DNA from: Ligilactobacillus hayakitensis DSM 18933 = JCM 14209
GTDB lineage: Bacteria; Bacillota; Bacilli; Lactobacillales; Lactobacillaceae
Assembly: GCF_000615845.1 (NCBI RefSeq)
Contig: NZ_BAML01000005.1
Span: forward strand, 1 to 52,179
DNA length: 52,179 nucleotides
Direction of reading: 5' to 3'
Of the stretch, positions 1 to 9,497 are shown piece after piece. Each line of letters starts with the position of its first letter. Positions within the stretch are counted from its first letter, which is position 1. The notes below the pieces were generated by a model. The model was not told the origin of the DNA and made no database searches. It worked only from the letters and a program-made list of their open reading frames with translations. Position numbers and translations under genes: made by a program.

Positions 1-32
1 ATTTATAAAATAATAAATAATTATTAATTTTC

Positions 33-61
33 TTGACAAATTTCATTAATATTAGTATACT
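33..61 (+). promoter_or_regulatory. Promoter of the hisS-aspS T-box operon
   Basis: A near-consensus vegetative promoter: TTGACA at 33-38, a 17-base spacer, and TATACT at 56-61. It lies about 50 bases upstream of the T-box stem I elements, so the whole leader would be transcribed. Confidence 0.85.
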
Positions 62-104
62 TCAACTATATATAAGTAGACCGGATAAAAGAGGAGTATT
101 TTAC

Positions 105-286
105 TTGAAGAGTTCAGAGAGGGACGGGGAGCTGTGAAGTCCTACTTGGAAAGTTTAAGAAGACACTTTTAAGGTATGTAGAGATACACGTTGGCAGCGT
201 TAACACCGTGAAAGTTATAAGTAAAAGGTGGTACCGTGCTATGAGCGCCCTTGTTATCAATAGATGGATAACAAGGCTTTTTTTTA
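105..286 (+). promoter_or_regulatory. T-box leader (His/Asp) of hisS-aspS
   Basis: A T-box riboswitch that senses uncharged tRNA. The AGAGAG element of stem I begins near 115. The T-box bulge sequence (AAGGTGGTACCGTG) is at 225-238. The terminator pairs CCTTGTTATC (249-258) with GATAACAAGG (267-276) and is followed by eight T. The specifier loop region holds GACAC at 162-166, which contains both an Asp codon (GAC, 162-164) and a His codon (CAC, 164-166); the two downstream genes are the His and Asp tRNA synthetases. Uncharged tRNA should stabilise the antiterminator and allow read-through. T-box identity is certain; the specifier assignment is from position and gene content. Confidence 0.92.
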
Positions 287-318
287 TGGTCTAAAAATAT
301 GAAGTGGAGTGAATTTTA

Positions 319-1614
319 ATGAAGTATCAACGTCCTAAGGGTACAGCGGATATTTTACCTGGAGAATCAGAAAAATGGCAATATGTCGAAGAAAAAGCAC
401 GTAAATTATTTAAAAAATATCGTTACGAAGAAATGCGTACGCCTATTTTTGAAAGTTTTGAGGTATTTTCTCGAACTTCAGGAGAAACTTCAGATATTGT
501 AACAAAAGAAATGTATGATTTCTTTGATAAAGGTGATAGACATATTACACTACGTCCGGAAGGAACTGCAGGTGTAGTTAGAAGTTACGTAGAAAATAAA
601 TTATACGGTCCGGAATTTCAAAAACCATATAAGACATTTTATATGGGGCCTATGTTTCGATATGAACGTCCTCAATCAGGGAGATTAAGAGAATTTCATC
701 AAATCGGGGTAGAAGCATTTGGTGTTGAAAACCCAGCTTTAGATGTAGAAGTTATTTCTATGGCCATTAATTTATTAAAGAGTTTCGGTTTGGAAAGTTT
801 AAAGCTATCCATCAATACTCTTGGAGATAAAGAAACGAGAGAACAATATCGCCAAGCACTAATTTCATATTTAGAGCCATTTGAAAGTGAACTATCAGAT
901 GATTCTAAAGAAAGATTACACAAAAATCCATTGCGTGTTCTTGATAGTAAGGATGAAAAGGATAAAAAAATCGTTGAAAATGCTCCATCTATTTTAGATT
1001 ACTTAAGTGATGAGTCTAAAAATCATTTTGATACGGTATGTAATTTATTAGATAGCTTAGGAATCAAATATGTAGTTGATTCAAATATGGTTCGTGGATT
1101 AGATTATTATAATCATACTATTTTTGAAATAATGAGTGATTCAAAGGCGTTTAAGGGTAAATGGACAACAATTTGTGCGGGTGGCCGTTATAATGGGTTA
1201 GTCGAACAACTAGGTGGACCAGAAACTCCGGGAATGGGATTTGGTTTAGGAGTTGAACGTTTATTATTAGTTTTAGATGCTGATGAAAATCAATTACCAA
1301 TTGAAAATAATTTAGAGGTGTACGTTGTCGGTATTGGAGAAGTAACAAATACAGAAACACTTGTATTAGCAGAATCTCTACGTATACAAGGATTTAGCGT
1401 AGAACGTGATTATTTAAATCGTAAACCAAAAGGACAATTTAAAACCGCAAGTCGTTTGAATGCAGAGTTTACATTGACCATTGGTGAACAAGAATTAAAT
1501 GAACAAAAAGCTAACTTGAAATACATGGAATCAGGTAATGAAATTAAAGTATCGTTAGCTGATGTTAAGAATAATTTTGCAAACTTAGCAGAACAAGTAA
1601 AAAAGGAAGGTTAA
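319..1614 (+). CDS. hisS: Histidyl-tRNA synthetase
   Basis: This cytoplasmic class II synthetase charges tRNA-His with histidine using ATP. The 431-residue length is normal for HisRS. Motif 2 lies around residues 112-122 ([11 protein letters not shown]). The two histidine-specific signatures are RGLDYY near residue 259 and AGGRYNGL near 287, and motif 3 ([11 protein letters not shown]) follows near 308. The C-terminal 100 residues form the anticodon-binding domain. The start is an ATG preceded by GTGGAG. It is the first gene of a T-box-controlled operon with aspS, three bases downstream, so both enzymes should rise when uncharged cognate tRNA accumulates. Confidence 0.97.
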   Translation: MKYQRPKGTADILPGESEKWQYVEEKARKLFKKYRYEEMRTPIFESFEVFSRTSGETSDIVTKEMYDFFDKGDRHITLRPEGTAGVVRSYVENKLYGPEFQKPYKTFYMGPMFRYERPQSGRLREFHQIGVEAFGVENPALDVEVISMAINLLKSFGLESLKLSINTLGDKETREQYRQALISYLEPFESELSDDSKERLHKNPLRVLDSKDEKDKKIVENAPSILDYLSDESKNHFDTVCNLLDSLGIKYVVDSNMVRGLDYYNHTIFEIMSDSKAFKGKWTTICAGGRYNGLVEQLGGPETPGMGFGLGVERLLLVLDADENQLPIENNLEVYVVGIGEVTNTETLVLAESLRIQGFSVERDYLNRKPKGQFKTASRLNAEFTLTIGEQELNEQKANLKYMESGNEIKVSLADVKNNFANLAEQVKKEG

Positions 1615-1617
1615 TTT

Positions 1618-3387
1618 ATGAAAAGAACAACTTATGCAGGTCTTGTAAATGAAGACTATCTAAACCAAGAAGTTTGTTTAAAAGGTTGGGTACAAAAAAG
1701 ACGTAATCTTGGGAATCTTATTTTTATTGACTTAAGAGATATTGAAGGAATTGTTCAATTAGTATTTAGTCAAGAATTTTCAGAAGATGCATTAAAAGTA
1801 GCTGAAAGTCTAAGATCAGAATATGTAATTGAAGTTCAGGGTAAGGTTGTATTAAGAAATGAAAATGCAATTAATCCAAATATGAAAACAGGAAAAGTTG
1901 AAGTTGAAGTAAAAGACGTAAAAGTTTTAAATGCCGCAAAAACAACTCCATTTGATATTTCAGATAATACAAATGCCTCTGATGAAACTCGATTGCAATA
2001 TCGTTATTTAGATTTACGTCGTCCAGAAATGCAACGTTCATTAATGATTAGAAACCGCATTACACAATCAGTACATAGCTACTTAGATGAAAATCACTTT
2101 TTAGATATCGAAACACCATATCTAACACGTTCAACTCCAGAAGGTGCGCGTGATTATCTTGTACCATCTCGTGTATATCCGGGACATTTTTATGCACTTC
2201 CACAATCACCACAATTATTCAAACAATTGTTAATGGGAGCTGGATATGATAGATATTATCAAATCGCGCGCTGCTTCCGTGACGAAGATTTACGTGGTGA
2301 TCGTCAACCTGAATTTACACAAATCGATATTGAAACTTCATTTATGACAGCCGAAGAGATTCGAGAAATGACTGAAGGTTTGTTGAAACGTGTGATGAAA
2401 GATACGTTAAATATTGAATTAACAAACCCAATTCCACAAATTACTTGGCAAGAAGCTATGGATCGCTTTGGTTCAGATAAGCCAGATATTCGTTTTGGGA
2501 TGGAACTAAAGGATTTATCAGAAGTTGTAAATGGAATTGGTTTTAAAGTGTTTGATTCAACATTAGAAAACGGGGGACAAGTTAAATCAATTACTGTCCC
2601 AGGTGGTGCTGAAAGTTACTCACGTAAAGGTATTGAAGAAAAACAAGAATATATTAAACGCTTCGGTGCTAAAGGATTAGCATGGGTTAAGGTTACTGAA
2701 GAAGGCTTAACAGGACCAATTGCCAAATTCTTAACTGCTAAGACAGATGAAATTTTAGCTGCTACCGATGCTAAAGCAGGAGATTTAATTTTATTTGTTG
2801 CTGATAAAAGTAAGGTTGTTGCTGATTCATTAGGTTATTTACGTGTTGCAATTGCAAAAGAACAAAATATGATTAATAAAGATGAATTTGCATTTGTTTG
2901 GGTTGTAGATTGGCCATTATTTGAATATAGTGAAGAATTTGAAAGATTTATTGCAGCTCACCACCCATTTACCATGCCAAACGAAGAAGATATTGAATTA
3001 TTAACTACAAACCCTCATAAAGCTCACGCACAAAGTTATGATATTGTGTTAAATGGTTATGAATTAGGCGGGGGATCAATCCGTATTCACCGTCGTGATA
3101 TTCAAGAAAAAATGTTCCAAGCTTTAGGTTTTACAAAAGAAAAAGCAGAAGAACAATTTGGATGGTTTATGGAAGCTTTAGATTATGGTTTCCCTCCACA
3201 CGGTGGGTTAGCTTTAGGATTAGATCGTTTCGCAATGCTTTTAGCTAAGAAGGATAACATTCGTGAAGTTATTGCATTTCCTAAGAACTCAAAAGCATCA
3301 GAACCTTTAACTAAGGCTCCAAGTACAGTTTCACAAAAGCAATTAGAAGAATTATATCTAAATACAGAAATTCCTGAAGATAAATAG
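1618..3387 (+). CDS. aspS: Aspartyl-tRNA synthetase
   Basis: This class II synthetase charges tRNA-Asp. At 589 residues it has the length of the bacterial type, which carries the GAD insertion domain. The N-terminal OB fold for anticodon binding covers about residues 1-110 ([19 protein letters not shown]). Motif 2 is [14 protein letters not shown] near residue 220, and motif 3 is [14 protein letters not shown] near residue 530. The insertion domain lies between, at about residues 285-420. Start is ATG three bases after the hisS stop, with GGAAGG in the end of hisS as ribosome site. Expression is coupled to hisS by the shared T-box leader. A hairpin terminator follows. I see no sign of the GatCAB-dependent pathway in this window, so whether it discriminates tRNA-Asn cannot be told. 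Confidence 0.97.
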   Translation: MKRTTYAGLVNEDYLNQEVCLKGWVQKRRNLGNLIFIDLRDIEGIVQLVFSQEFSEDALKVAESLRSEYVIEVQGKVVLRNENAINPNMKTGKVEVEVKDVKVLNAAKTTPFDISDNTNASDETRLQYRYLDLRRPEMQRSLMIRNRITQSVHSYLDENHFLDIETPYLTRSTPEGARDYLVPSRVYPGHFYALPQSPQLFKQLLMGAGYDRYYQIARCFRDEDLRGDRQPEFTQIDIETSFMTAEEIREMTEGLLKRVMKDTLNIELTNPIPQITWQEAMDRFGSDKPDIRFGMELKDLSEVVNGIGFKVFDSTLENGGQVKSITVPGGAESYSRKGIEEKQEYIKRFGAKGLAWVKVTEEGLTGPIAKFLTAKTDEILAATDAKAGDLILFVADKSKVVADSLGYLRVAIAKEQNMINKDEFAFVWVVDWPLFEYSEEFERFIAAHHPFTMPNEEDIELLTTNPHKAHAQSYDIVLNGYELGGGSIRIHRRDIQEKMFQALGFTKEKAEEQFGWFMEALDYGFPPHGGLALGLDRFAMLLAKKDNIREVIAFPKNSKASEPLTKAPSTVSQKQLEELYLNTEIPEDK

Positions 3388-3393
3388 GTAAAG

Positions 3394-3423
3394 ATAGAGG
3401 CTTAATTTTTGAGCCTCTATTTT
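3394..3423 (+). terminator. Terminator after aspS
   Basis: A perfect 9-bp stem, ATAGAGGCT (3394-3402) with AGCCTCTAT (3412-3420), followed by a short T run. It closes the hisS-aspS operon. Confidence 0.8.
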
Positions 3424-3457
3424 GTAGTATTAGATGAAATTAAAGCGAGGTGAAAAT

Positions 3458-4375
3458 ATGATTCGACGCCAAGAAATTAATGGGAAATCTCCTTTAAATT
3501 ATAGCTGGTACGACATTAAAAATATTGATGAAAAAGATATTTTACAATTAAAAAGAAGGTTTCATTTTACGCCAACAATCATCTCATATGTTGCTGATAA
3601 AAATGAAAGGCCCCACTATGACCATGACTCTTTGACGAATACAGAATTGATTGTATATGATATTCCAGTTTGGCCAGAAGCTAATACGGAACATTTTACG
3701 ACTCGACCATTGATATTTTTACTTCAAGGTACAACAGTTTATACGTTCCATACAGATAAAACTGAGTATATTTTTAAAGAATTTAAAGAAGAAAAAGCCC
3801 AAGATGCAAAAGATGCCACTGAATTTATTATGTTATTCTTATTGCATGCTACAAAATATTTTCAACGGGCATTAAATCAAATAAATAATCGAGTTAATAG
3901 ATTAGATGCACGACTAAATTCAAAAATCAAAAATAAAGATTTATTGGATTTGGCACAGATGGAAAGAAGTCTGGTTTTTGTTTCGTCAAGTGCGAGAACA
4001 AATTTAATGATGTTAGAAAATTTAAAAAATACACCATTTTCATGGCATATTACCAAAAATGCACAAGAAAAATTAGATGATGTATTAATTGAAGCAGAAC
4101 AGGCTGCACGTACAGTAGAAATTTCAAATGAAGTTACAGAAAAAATTTCACGAACATCAAATAATATCCTAAATAATAATTTGAACGATACGATGAAATT
4201 TTTAACTGTTTGGTCATTGATTTTAACTATTCCAACAATTTTGACTGGATTTTTTGGGATGAATGTGAAGTTACCAATTTTAAATAATGATTTTGATTGG
4301 ATAATTATTATTGGAGCAAATGTTGTATTAATGGGAGCATTATATATTTATTTAAGACATAATGATTTTCTATAA
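3458..4375 (+). CDS. CorA-family divalent metal transporter
   Basis: A membrane channel of the CorA type, normally importing Mg2+ (or Co2+/Ni2+). The N-terminal 230 residues are the large cytoplasmic domain with long helices. Two membrane helices sit at the C-terminus, and the hallmark GMN signature (GFFGMNV) ends the first of them near residue 270. The tail ends in a charged segment (RHNDFL). I choose ATG 3458, because GCGAGGTG lies just upstream of it; an in-frame ATG at 3434 would overlap that ribosome site and has none of its own. With this start the protein has 305 residues, which suits the family. It is a single gene between the aspS terminator and the next T-box leader. The exact substrate metal is not visible. 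Confidence 0.9.
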   Translation: MIRRQEINGKSPLNYSWYDIKNIDEKDILQLKRRFHFTPTIISYVADKNERPHYDHDSLTNTELIVYDIPVWPEANTEHFTTRPLIFLLQGTTVYTFHTDKTEYIFKEFKEEKAQDAKDATEFIMLFLLHATKYFQRALNQINNRVNRLDARLNSKIKNKDLLDLAQMERSLVFVSSSARTNLMMLENLKNTPFSWHITKNAQEKLDDVLIEAEQAARTVEISNEVTEKISRTSNNILNNNLNDTMKFLTVWSLILTIPTILTGFFGMNVKLPILNNDFDWIIIIGANVVLMGALYIYLRHNDFL

Positions 4376-4382
4376 TGTTTTG

Positions 4383-4410
4383 TTGACAGCGATATAATTT
4401 GTGTTAAAAT
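4383..4410 (+). promoter_or_regulatory. Promoter of the nhaC-type T-box gene
   Basis: TTGACA at 4383-4388, a 16-base spacer, and an extended -10 (TG at 4402-4403, TAAAAT at 4405-4410). The T-box leader begins directly downstream. Confidence 0.75.
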
Positions 4411-4424
4411 TAAAATAATCTTAA

Positions 4425-4628
4425 GAAATTCTAATTAGGTTATAATCTGGGTATTAAGAGAGCTAGTGGTTGGTGCGAATTAGCAAGGGTTATTAACTGA
4501 AATACATTTAAGTTCGGATCAGAACCGTTATCATCTGAAATGAGTGGAATTCAATTGAATTCAAATTTGGGTGGTACCACGGTTTAAAATAATCGTCCCA
4601 GTTGCAATTTTGCAGCTGGGTTTTTTTT
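4425..4628 (+). promoter_or_regulatory. T-box leader with tyrosine specifier
   Basis: A T-box riboswitch: AGAGAG of stem I at 4457-4462, T-box sequence (GGGTGGTACCACGG) at 4569-4582, and a terminator pairing 4597-4606 with 4611-4620 followed by eight T. On the 3-prime side of stem I the sequence CTGAAATACATT places TAC (4503-4505) in the usual specifier context (GAA-codon-A). TAC codes for tyrosine, so the transporter downstream should be induced by uncharged tRNA-Tyr. The class is certain; the tyrosine assignment is probable. Confidence 0.9.
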
Positions 4629-4672
4629 ATAGCTTTTTTAGAATATCTTTTTAAGAAGAAGGAGGATTTGAT

Positions 4673-6040
4673 ATGAAAAAATTCAGTTTATTTGAATCAA
4701 TAATGGTTTTTATTGTAATGTTATTGATTTTAGGATTTGGTGTTATTCGTTTCGGTTTATCACCACAGACTCCAGTATTATTAGTAATTGCAATTTTAAT
4801 TTTATGGATTAAATTGCATGGAGCAAGTTGGGATGATATTCATGAGGGAATAAAAGAAGGTATTAGTACAGCGTTGATTCCAATTTTTATTTTTATTTTA
4901 ATTGGAGCTTTAATCGGAGTTTGGATTAAAGGGGGAATCATTCCTTCAATGATGGTTGTTGGATTCAAGTTAATCAGTGCTAAATTTTTCTTACCTTCAG
5001 TATTTATAGTGTGTGCACTAGTTGGTTCATCAATCGGTAGTGGATTTACCACAATTTCAACTGTTGGTATTGCATTATTTGGTATGGGAATTACAATGGA
5101 AATTAACCCAGCGATTGTTGCAGGAGCAATTTTATCAGGAGCAATTTTTGGAGATAAGATGTCACCATTATCAGACTCAACCAACTTGTCTTCAGCAGTT
5201 GCTGGCTCAGATTTGTTTGAACACATTAAAAATTTAATGTGGACTACAGTACCAGCATTTTTAACAACATTAATTATTTTCTTGCTTATTGGTCACAGTA
5301 ATGGACATTTAGACGAAAATAAAATACAATCTACAATTCAAGTTTTAGAGTCTAACTTTAATGTAAGTTGGATTGCAGTTATCCCAATTATATTAATGTT
5401 TATTTTTGCATGGTTGAAAGTTCCAGCTATTCCAACTTTATTTACAAATATTCTTATTACAATTGCCTTGATTTACATCGACGATAGTAAGTTCTCATTG
5501 AAAGAATTATCAGTTTTGATTGAAAGTGGCTTTGTTTCACATACACATAATTCCGCTGTTGATGCCTTATTATCACGTGGTGGAATTGCAAGTATGATGG
5601 GAACAGTTTCACTGATCATTACTACACTTGCATTAGGTGGTTTGCTAATGAAGTTTGATATCATTCAAACAGCTATGCAACCAATTATTGCTAAATTAAC
5701 TAAACCAGGTAACTTAATTCTCAGCACAATTTTAGCTGGGATCGGTGTTAACGTGTTTGTTGGTGAACAATACTTATCTGTTATTTTACCTGGAAAGGCA
5801 TTTAAACCAGCTTTCGATCGCAGAGGGTTGGATCCGTTAGCTTTAAGTCGAGTACTTGAAGACGGTGGAAGTGTAATTAACTACTTAGTACCTTGGGGGG
5901 TTGCAGGTTCATTTGCAGCTGCAACATTGGGAGTTCCAGTACTACATTTCTTACCATTTGTATTCTTTAGTTTACTTTCACCAGTATTTTCAATTTTAAG
6001 TGGATACACTGGAATTGGCTTGAAATTAAAAAAAGAATAA
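4673..6040 (+). CDS. NhaC-family transporter, probable tyrosine carrier
   Basis: An integral membrane antiporter/symporter of the NhaC family, 455 residues with about 11-12 hydrophobic segments. The family signature SPLSDSTNLSS is present near residue 164, and a second conserved stretch (SHTHNSAVDALLSRGG) lies near residue 290. NhaC proteins are often labelled Na+/H+ antiporters, but members behind amino-acid T-boxes have been predicted to carry amino acids. Here the T-box specifier is TAC, which suggests tyrosine uptake. The start has a very strong ribosome site (AGAAGGAGG). The gene is monocistronic and ends at a hairpin terminator. Family is certain; substrate is an inference from the riboswitch alone. 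Confidence 0.85.
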   Translation: MKKFSLFESIMVFIVMLLILGFGVIRFGLSPQTPVLLVIAILILWIKLHGASWDDIHEGIKEGISTALIPIFIFILIGALIGVWIKGGIIPSMMVVGFKLISAKFFLPSVFIVCALVGSSIGSGFTTISTVGIALFGMGITMEINPAIVAGAILSGAIFGDKMSPLSDSTNLSSAVAGSDLFEHIKNLMWTTVPAFLTTLIIFLLIGHSNGHLDENKIQSTIQVLESNFNVSWIAVIPIILMFIFAWLKVPAIPTLFTNILITIALIYIDDSKFSLKELSVLIESGFVSHTHNSAVDALLSRGGIASMMGTVSLIITTLALGGLLMKFDIIQTAMQPIIAKLTKPGNLILSTILAGIGVNVFVGEQYLSVILPGKAFKPAFDRRGLDPLALSRVLEDGGSVINYLVPWGVAGSFAAATLGVPVLHFLPFVFFSLLSPVFSILSGYTGIGLKLKKE

Positions 6041-6086
6041 AATTATAACGTGATAAAACGAGACTAAAAACTTAATTTCGAATAAA

Positions 6087-6131
6087 AATCTCGGTAATAA
6101 ATTATTAATTGGTTTATTGCCGAGATTTTTT
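6087..6131 (+). terminator. Terminator after the nhaC-type gene
   Basis: A long stem pairs 6087-6101 with 6113-6127 (AATCTCGG with CCGAGATT, then AATAAA with TTTATT, one mismatch), followed by a T run. Confidence 0.85.
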
Positions 6132-6350
6132 ATATTTAATGAAATATCTCCAAAAACTACTAACTAGTTTGATGTATCAAAATTATAATGCAAGGTGATT
6201 ATTGTTATTATCTTTTTTGATAAAGAATTGTCCTAGAAGCATCCAGTAGTCTCTTAATTAGTTTATATATAAGATACTATAGCTACTATTGTAATAATAG
6301 TAAGAAACTTAAAGTAAAAAAGAAAATATATTAAAAATGTTTTTAAGGAT
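6132..6350. other. Gene-free AT-rich spacer
   Basis: Between two convergent terminators. I find no frame with a ribosome site, and no RNA family I recognise. It holds only small inverted repeats: TTTGAT-GT-ATCAAA around 6168-6181, and TACTATT/AATAGTA around 6280-6300. Confidence 0.5.
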
Positions 6351-6392
6351 AAAAAATAACAGTTAGACAAATTGAAAGGTCTAACTGTTATT
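6351..6392 (-). terminator. Terminator of the recU-pbp1A operon
   Basis: Read on the minus strand, the stem AATAACAGTTAGAC (6379-6392) pairs with its complement (6355-6368) and is followed by six T. It lies just past the pbp stop. Confidence 0.85.
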
Positions 6393-6420
6393 GGGAAAAT
6401 ATTTACTTTTAAATTAAATA

Positions 6421-8721
6421 TTATCTACCATTTGTTTGAGGAGTATTTGGTTGACCTCCGCCAGCAGGGGCAGAAGAATTTGGCGTTGTTGCTGCAGATG
6501 TAGATGTAGATGTAGACGTTGAATTATTAGTTGTTGCAGAACTTTGTTGATTATTTGAATCACTTGATTCATTTGTTTTTTCAGAAGAATCATCATCGCG
6601 ATTATCTTCGTCTTGTTCAGAAGAAGAAGTTGAAGATGATGAACTTCTATTTGAACTAGAAGAAGATCTACGAGAGAAGATAGTAGGAGCTGATGACCCT
6701 GCTAAGTAAAGTTCTCGTTGGCCTGCAACAGTTCGAACATAAACATCGCTTGGTTTTTGCCAATCGCTATTAGTTACACTTTGGGATAAGTATGACATCA
6801 TAGCGCGGTAGATTTGTTGAGCTAATTTAGATTCATTTGTTAAATAATAAGGAGTAGTGTATTGATGATCATATCCTACCCAAACAGACATTGAATAGTT
6901 TTTTGTATACCCGTCAAACCATGAATCCATGGTTGCATTAGAAGGGTATTTATAACTAACGTCAGAAGGATATGCTGTTGTTCCAGTTTTACCTGCTTGG
7001 TATAAACCAGAGATTCTTGCTGCATCCCCCGTACCGCTTGAAGAAGTGATTACTTGTTTTAACATATCAGTAATCATATAAGCAGTAGACGCCTTCATAA
7101 CACGTTTTCCTTTATTTGAGAAGTCTTTTATTTGACCATCTGCAGTCTGAATCTTATTAATATATGATGGCTTATAGTAAGTACCACCATTCGCAAATGC
7201 AGCATAAGCAGCAGCATTTTGAAGAGTAGAAGAAGGTAACCCAATCCCGTTAGCATACGTGAGATCTTTAGTTGAGTAACCTAAATTACCAATAAATGTT
7301 TTAGCGCGATCTAAACCGACAGCATCAAGAGCACGAATAGCAGGAACGTTACGTGACTGAACTAACGCTTGACGCATTGTCATGTTTCCTTTATATGATT
7401 TGTCCCAGTTATATAAAGGAGTGGAAGTTCCAGGATAGTTATAACGACTATCATTTAAAGCATGGTAAGTTGCCCAATCAAGATTTTCAATGGCAGGAGC
7501 ATAATCCATTACCGGTTTAGCAGTTGAACCGCTTGAACGATCTGTTTGAACAGCGCGGTTTAAACCGAATGTAACATCACCTAAGTTTCTACCACCGATT
7601 TGAGCAATGACTGCACCATTATTAGGATCAACAATAGTTGACGCTACTTGAATTGTGCTAGTAGGGAAGCTTACATAATTACTTGTGTTAACAATATCGT
7701 ATAAACGTTCTTGGGCATCCATATCTAAGTTAGTGTATATTTTTAAGCTTCCTTGATATGGGTCATATCCTTTAGCTTTAGCTTCAGAAACAACTTCTTT
7801 TAAGTATGGGTCGGCAATTCGTTCTTTTGAAGTAGTTGTTTTTTGTTTATGACTTTCAACTAAACCTGAAGTGACAGGTACTTGTTTTGCTTCGTTAGCT
7901 TGTGCTTGAGAAATTTTTTCATTTTCAACCATTGCATTCAAAACTTCATTTCGGCGTTGAGTAGCCAATTGAGGGTTTGAATAAGGGTTATATGAAGATG
8001 GAGCATTGGGAATACCAGCAATTAAAGCTGTTTGGGCTAAATTTAATTCAGATAATGATTTATTGAAGTAATATTTAGCAGCAGTTTGCATACCGTATGT
8101 GCCATTTCCCATGAAAACTTTATTAACGTAGAACCCTAAAATTTGATCCTTAGTATATGTTCGGTCCATTTGCATTGCTAACCAAGCTTCTTGAGACTTA
8201 CGTTTTAGAGTTTGGTCAGAACGTTTAGTGGAGAAAAATGAAAGCTTAATTAATTGTTGATCAAGAGTACTTCCACCTTGTAAGCCAGCAGATGAACCAG
8301 TAACATTAGAAAATGCAGCAGCTACAATTCGATAAGGGTCAACACCGTGATGTTTATAAAAACGTCGATCTTCAATTGAAACAACGGCGTCTTTTAATTG
8401 TTGAGGTATTTGACTATCCTTAATGTAACTACGATTTTCAGTCCCTAAAGTAGCGATTTTATCACCATCAGCGTCATAAATAACAGTATTACCAGCGCTA
8501 GCTAACTTATTTTCACTAAGCGTAGGAGCGCTTTTAGCATAAATGAAAAAAGTTGTTGCGCCGATAACGAATAAAGCGACGATAGCCGTTACAAAGCCCA
8601 AAAGAATCTTATTAAGGAGTTCTTTTCGGTCTTTGTTCCAAAAATTATTGTTGTCCTTAAATTTGTCTTCTTCGCGACGTTTAGCTACACGAGAAAGTTG
8701 AGAATTATCATGATTATCCAT
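6421..8721 (-). CDS. Class A penicillin-binding protein (PBP1A type)
   Basis: This bifunctional enzyme polymerises lipid II (GT51 transglycosylase) and cross-links peptidoglycan (transpeptidase) outside the membrane. It has 766 residues. A cytoplasmic N-terminus of about 40 residues precedes one membrane anchor (about residues 40-65). The transglycosylase domain follows, with the catalytic-Glu motif EDRRFYKHHGVD near residue 117 and GGSTLDQQLIK near 150. The transpeptidase has the SxxK motif STAK (in SSGSTAKP, near residue 400), SRN (VQSRNVPA) and KTG (AGKTGTTAYP). The last 90 residues are low-complexity Ser/Thr/Asn/Asp. It lies 23 bases after recU, the usual recU-pbp1A pairing of Firmicutes, so both are probably cotranscribed. 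Confidence 0.95.
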   Translation of the reverse strand: MDNHDNSQLSRVAKRREEDKFKDNNNFWNKDRKELLNKILLGFVTAIVALFVIGATTFFIYAKSAPTLSENKLASAGNTVIYDADGDKIATLGTENRSYIKDSQIPQQLKDAVVSIEDRRFYKHHGVDPYRIVAAAFSNVTGSSAGLQGGSTLDQQLIKLSFFSTKRSDQTLKRKSQEAWLAMQMDRTYTKDQILGFYVNKVFMGNGTYGMQTAAKYYFNKSLSELNLAQTALIAGIPNAPSSYNPYSNPQLATQRRNEVLNAMVENEKISQAQANEAKQVPVTSGLVESHKQKTTTSKERIADPYLKEVVSEAKAKGYDPYQGSLKIYTNLDMDAQERLYDIVNTSNYVSFPTSTIQVASTIVDPNNGAVIAQIGGRNLGDVTFGLNRAVQTDRSSGSTAKPVMDYAPAIENLDWATYHALNDSRYNYPGTSTPLYNWDKSYKGNMTMRQALVQSRNVPAIRALDAVGLDRAKTFIGNLGYSTKDLTYANGIGLPSSTLQNAAAYAAFANGGTYYKPSYINKIQTADGQIKDFSNKGKRVMKASTAYMITDMLKQVITSSSGTGDAARISGLYQAGKTGTTAYPSDVSYKYPSNATMDSWFDGYTKNYSMSVWVGYDHQYTTPYYLTNESKLAQQIYRAMMSYLSQSVTNSDWQKPSDVYVRTVAGQRELYLAGSSAPTIFSRRSSSSSNRSSSSSTSSSEQDEDNRDDDSSEKTNESSDSNNQQSSATTNNSTSTSTSTSAATTPNSSAPAGGGQPNTPQTNGR

Positions 8722-8744
8722 GTTTAATCTCCTTTATTGAGTTT

Positions 8745-9383
8745 TTATAAATTATATAGTAAATCAATTCCGTCAAGGTATTGAATAGGGGGGGATATTG
8801 AATTTTTTAATTTAACCCCAACCTTTTCAATTTCTTTTTTGGGAATTGATTTACGTGCGAAATCCTTTTCATTCCAATACTTTAAAAGTAAGTTAAAAGG
8901 TAGTATAAATAATTCATCTGTACTTGAAAATCGAACAATTGTAAAACAAATTCCACCTAAATCGCGGCAGGCTTTCATATGTTCAATCTGATGTGAATGG
9001 AAATTGCTAAGCGGAAAAGAAGTTTTATTTTTCGTCTCTTTTGCCTCAAAGTCAATATATTTACCTTTGTAAATGCCATTGTAGTCAGTTGTTGATGCTT
9101 TTTTAAAATAAGCCTCTTTAATTACAGCCGCGCTACGCTTTGGATAAGAAACGTCAACGATTTGGATAGGAATAGGCTTTTTATGAATCACTGCTCGTTT
9201 TACAGCAAGATAATAATTATTACTTTCATTAATTGCTTGCTCTAGTGTCATTCCTCGATTTCCATAAATCACGCTAGAATTATTTTTTAGACTTCGATGA
9301 TTAATTTTTTTAGTCTGTTTATCTTCAACTTGTTTTTTATTAGTAGGTTGATAAAGTCGACCGTTTGGATAATGAAAAGCCAT
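8745..9383 (-). CDS. recU: Holliday junction resolvase RecU
   Basis: RecU cuts four-way recombination intermediates and also takes part in chromosome segregation in Firmicutes. The 212-residue protein matches the usual length. The N-terminal 35 residues are basic and probably flexible. The nuclease core shows the conserved GNRGMTLEQAIN stretch near residue 42, DYNGIYKGKYIDFEAKET near residue 98 (containing the D-x(n)-E-x-K metal-binding triad) and FPLSNFHSHQIEHM near residue 122. It is the first gene of the recU-pbp1A pair and is divergent from ypsA. A good promoter stands upstream on the minus strand. Confidence 0.95.
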   Translation of the reverse strand: MAFHYPNGRLYQPTNKKQVEDKQTKKINHRSLKNNSSVIYGNRGMTLEQAINESNNYYLAVKRAVIHKKPIPIQIVDVSYPKRSAAVIKEAYFKKASTTDYNGIYKGKYIDFEAKETKNKTSFPLSNFHSHQIEHMKACRDLGGICFTIVRFSSTDELFILPFNLLLKYWNEKDFARKSIPKKEIEKVGVKLKNSISPPIQYLDGIDLLYNL

Positions 9384-9408
9384 AATTAATCACGCTCCTA
9401 TCTAATAG

Positions 9409-9437
9409 ATTATACCAATTGTTTGAATTGTAATCAA
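9409..9437 (-). promoter_or_regulatory. Promoter of recU-pbp1A
   Basis: On the minus strand: TTGATT (9432-9437), a 17-base spacer ending in TGG, and TATAAT (9409-9414). It is a strong extended -10 promoter 26 bases from the recU start. Confidence 0.8.
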
Positions 9438-9444
9438 AAAATAT

Positions 9445-9472
9445 TTGAAATTATTTAATCAATAAATAAAAT
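9445..9472 (+). promoter_or_regulatory. Promoter of ypsA
   Basis: TTGAAA at 9445-9450, a 16-base spacer, and TAAAAT at 9467-9472, ahead of the ypsA ribosome site. It is back to back with the recU promoter. Confidence 0.55.
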
Positions 9473-9497
9473 AATATAAGATGAGGTGATATTGAAA

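Noticed and set aside
3434-3457. Upstream ATG of the CorA-type gene
   Set aside because: It lies before the evident ribosome site GCGAGGTG, which serves ATG 3458.
4840-5226. Open frame of 128 codons on the minus strand inside the nhaC-type gene
   Set aside because: No ribosome site; it is a mirror of the AT-rich membrane-protein codons, and the protein resembles no family.
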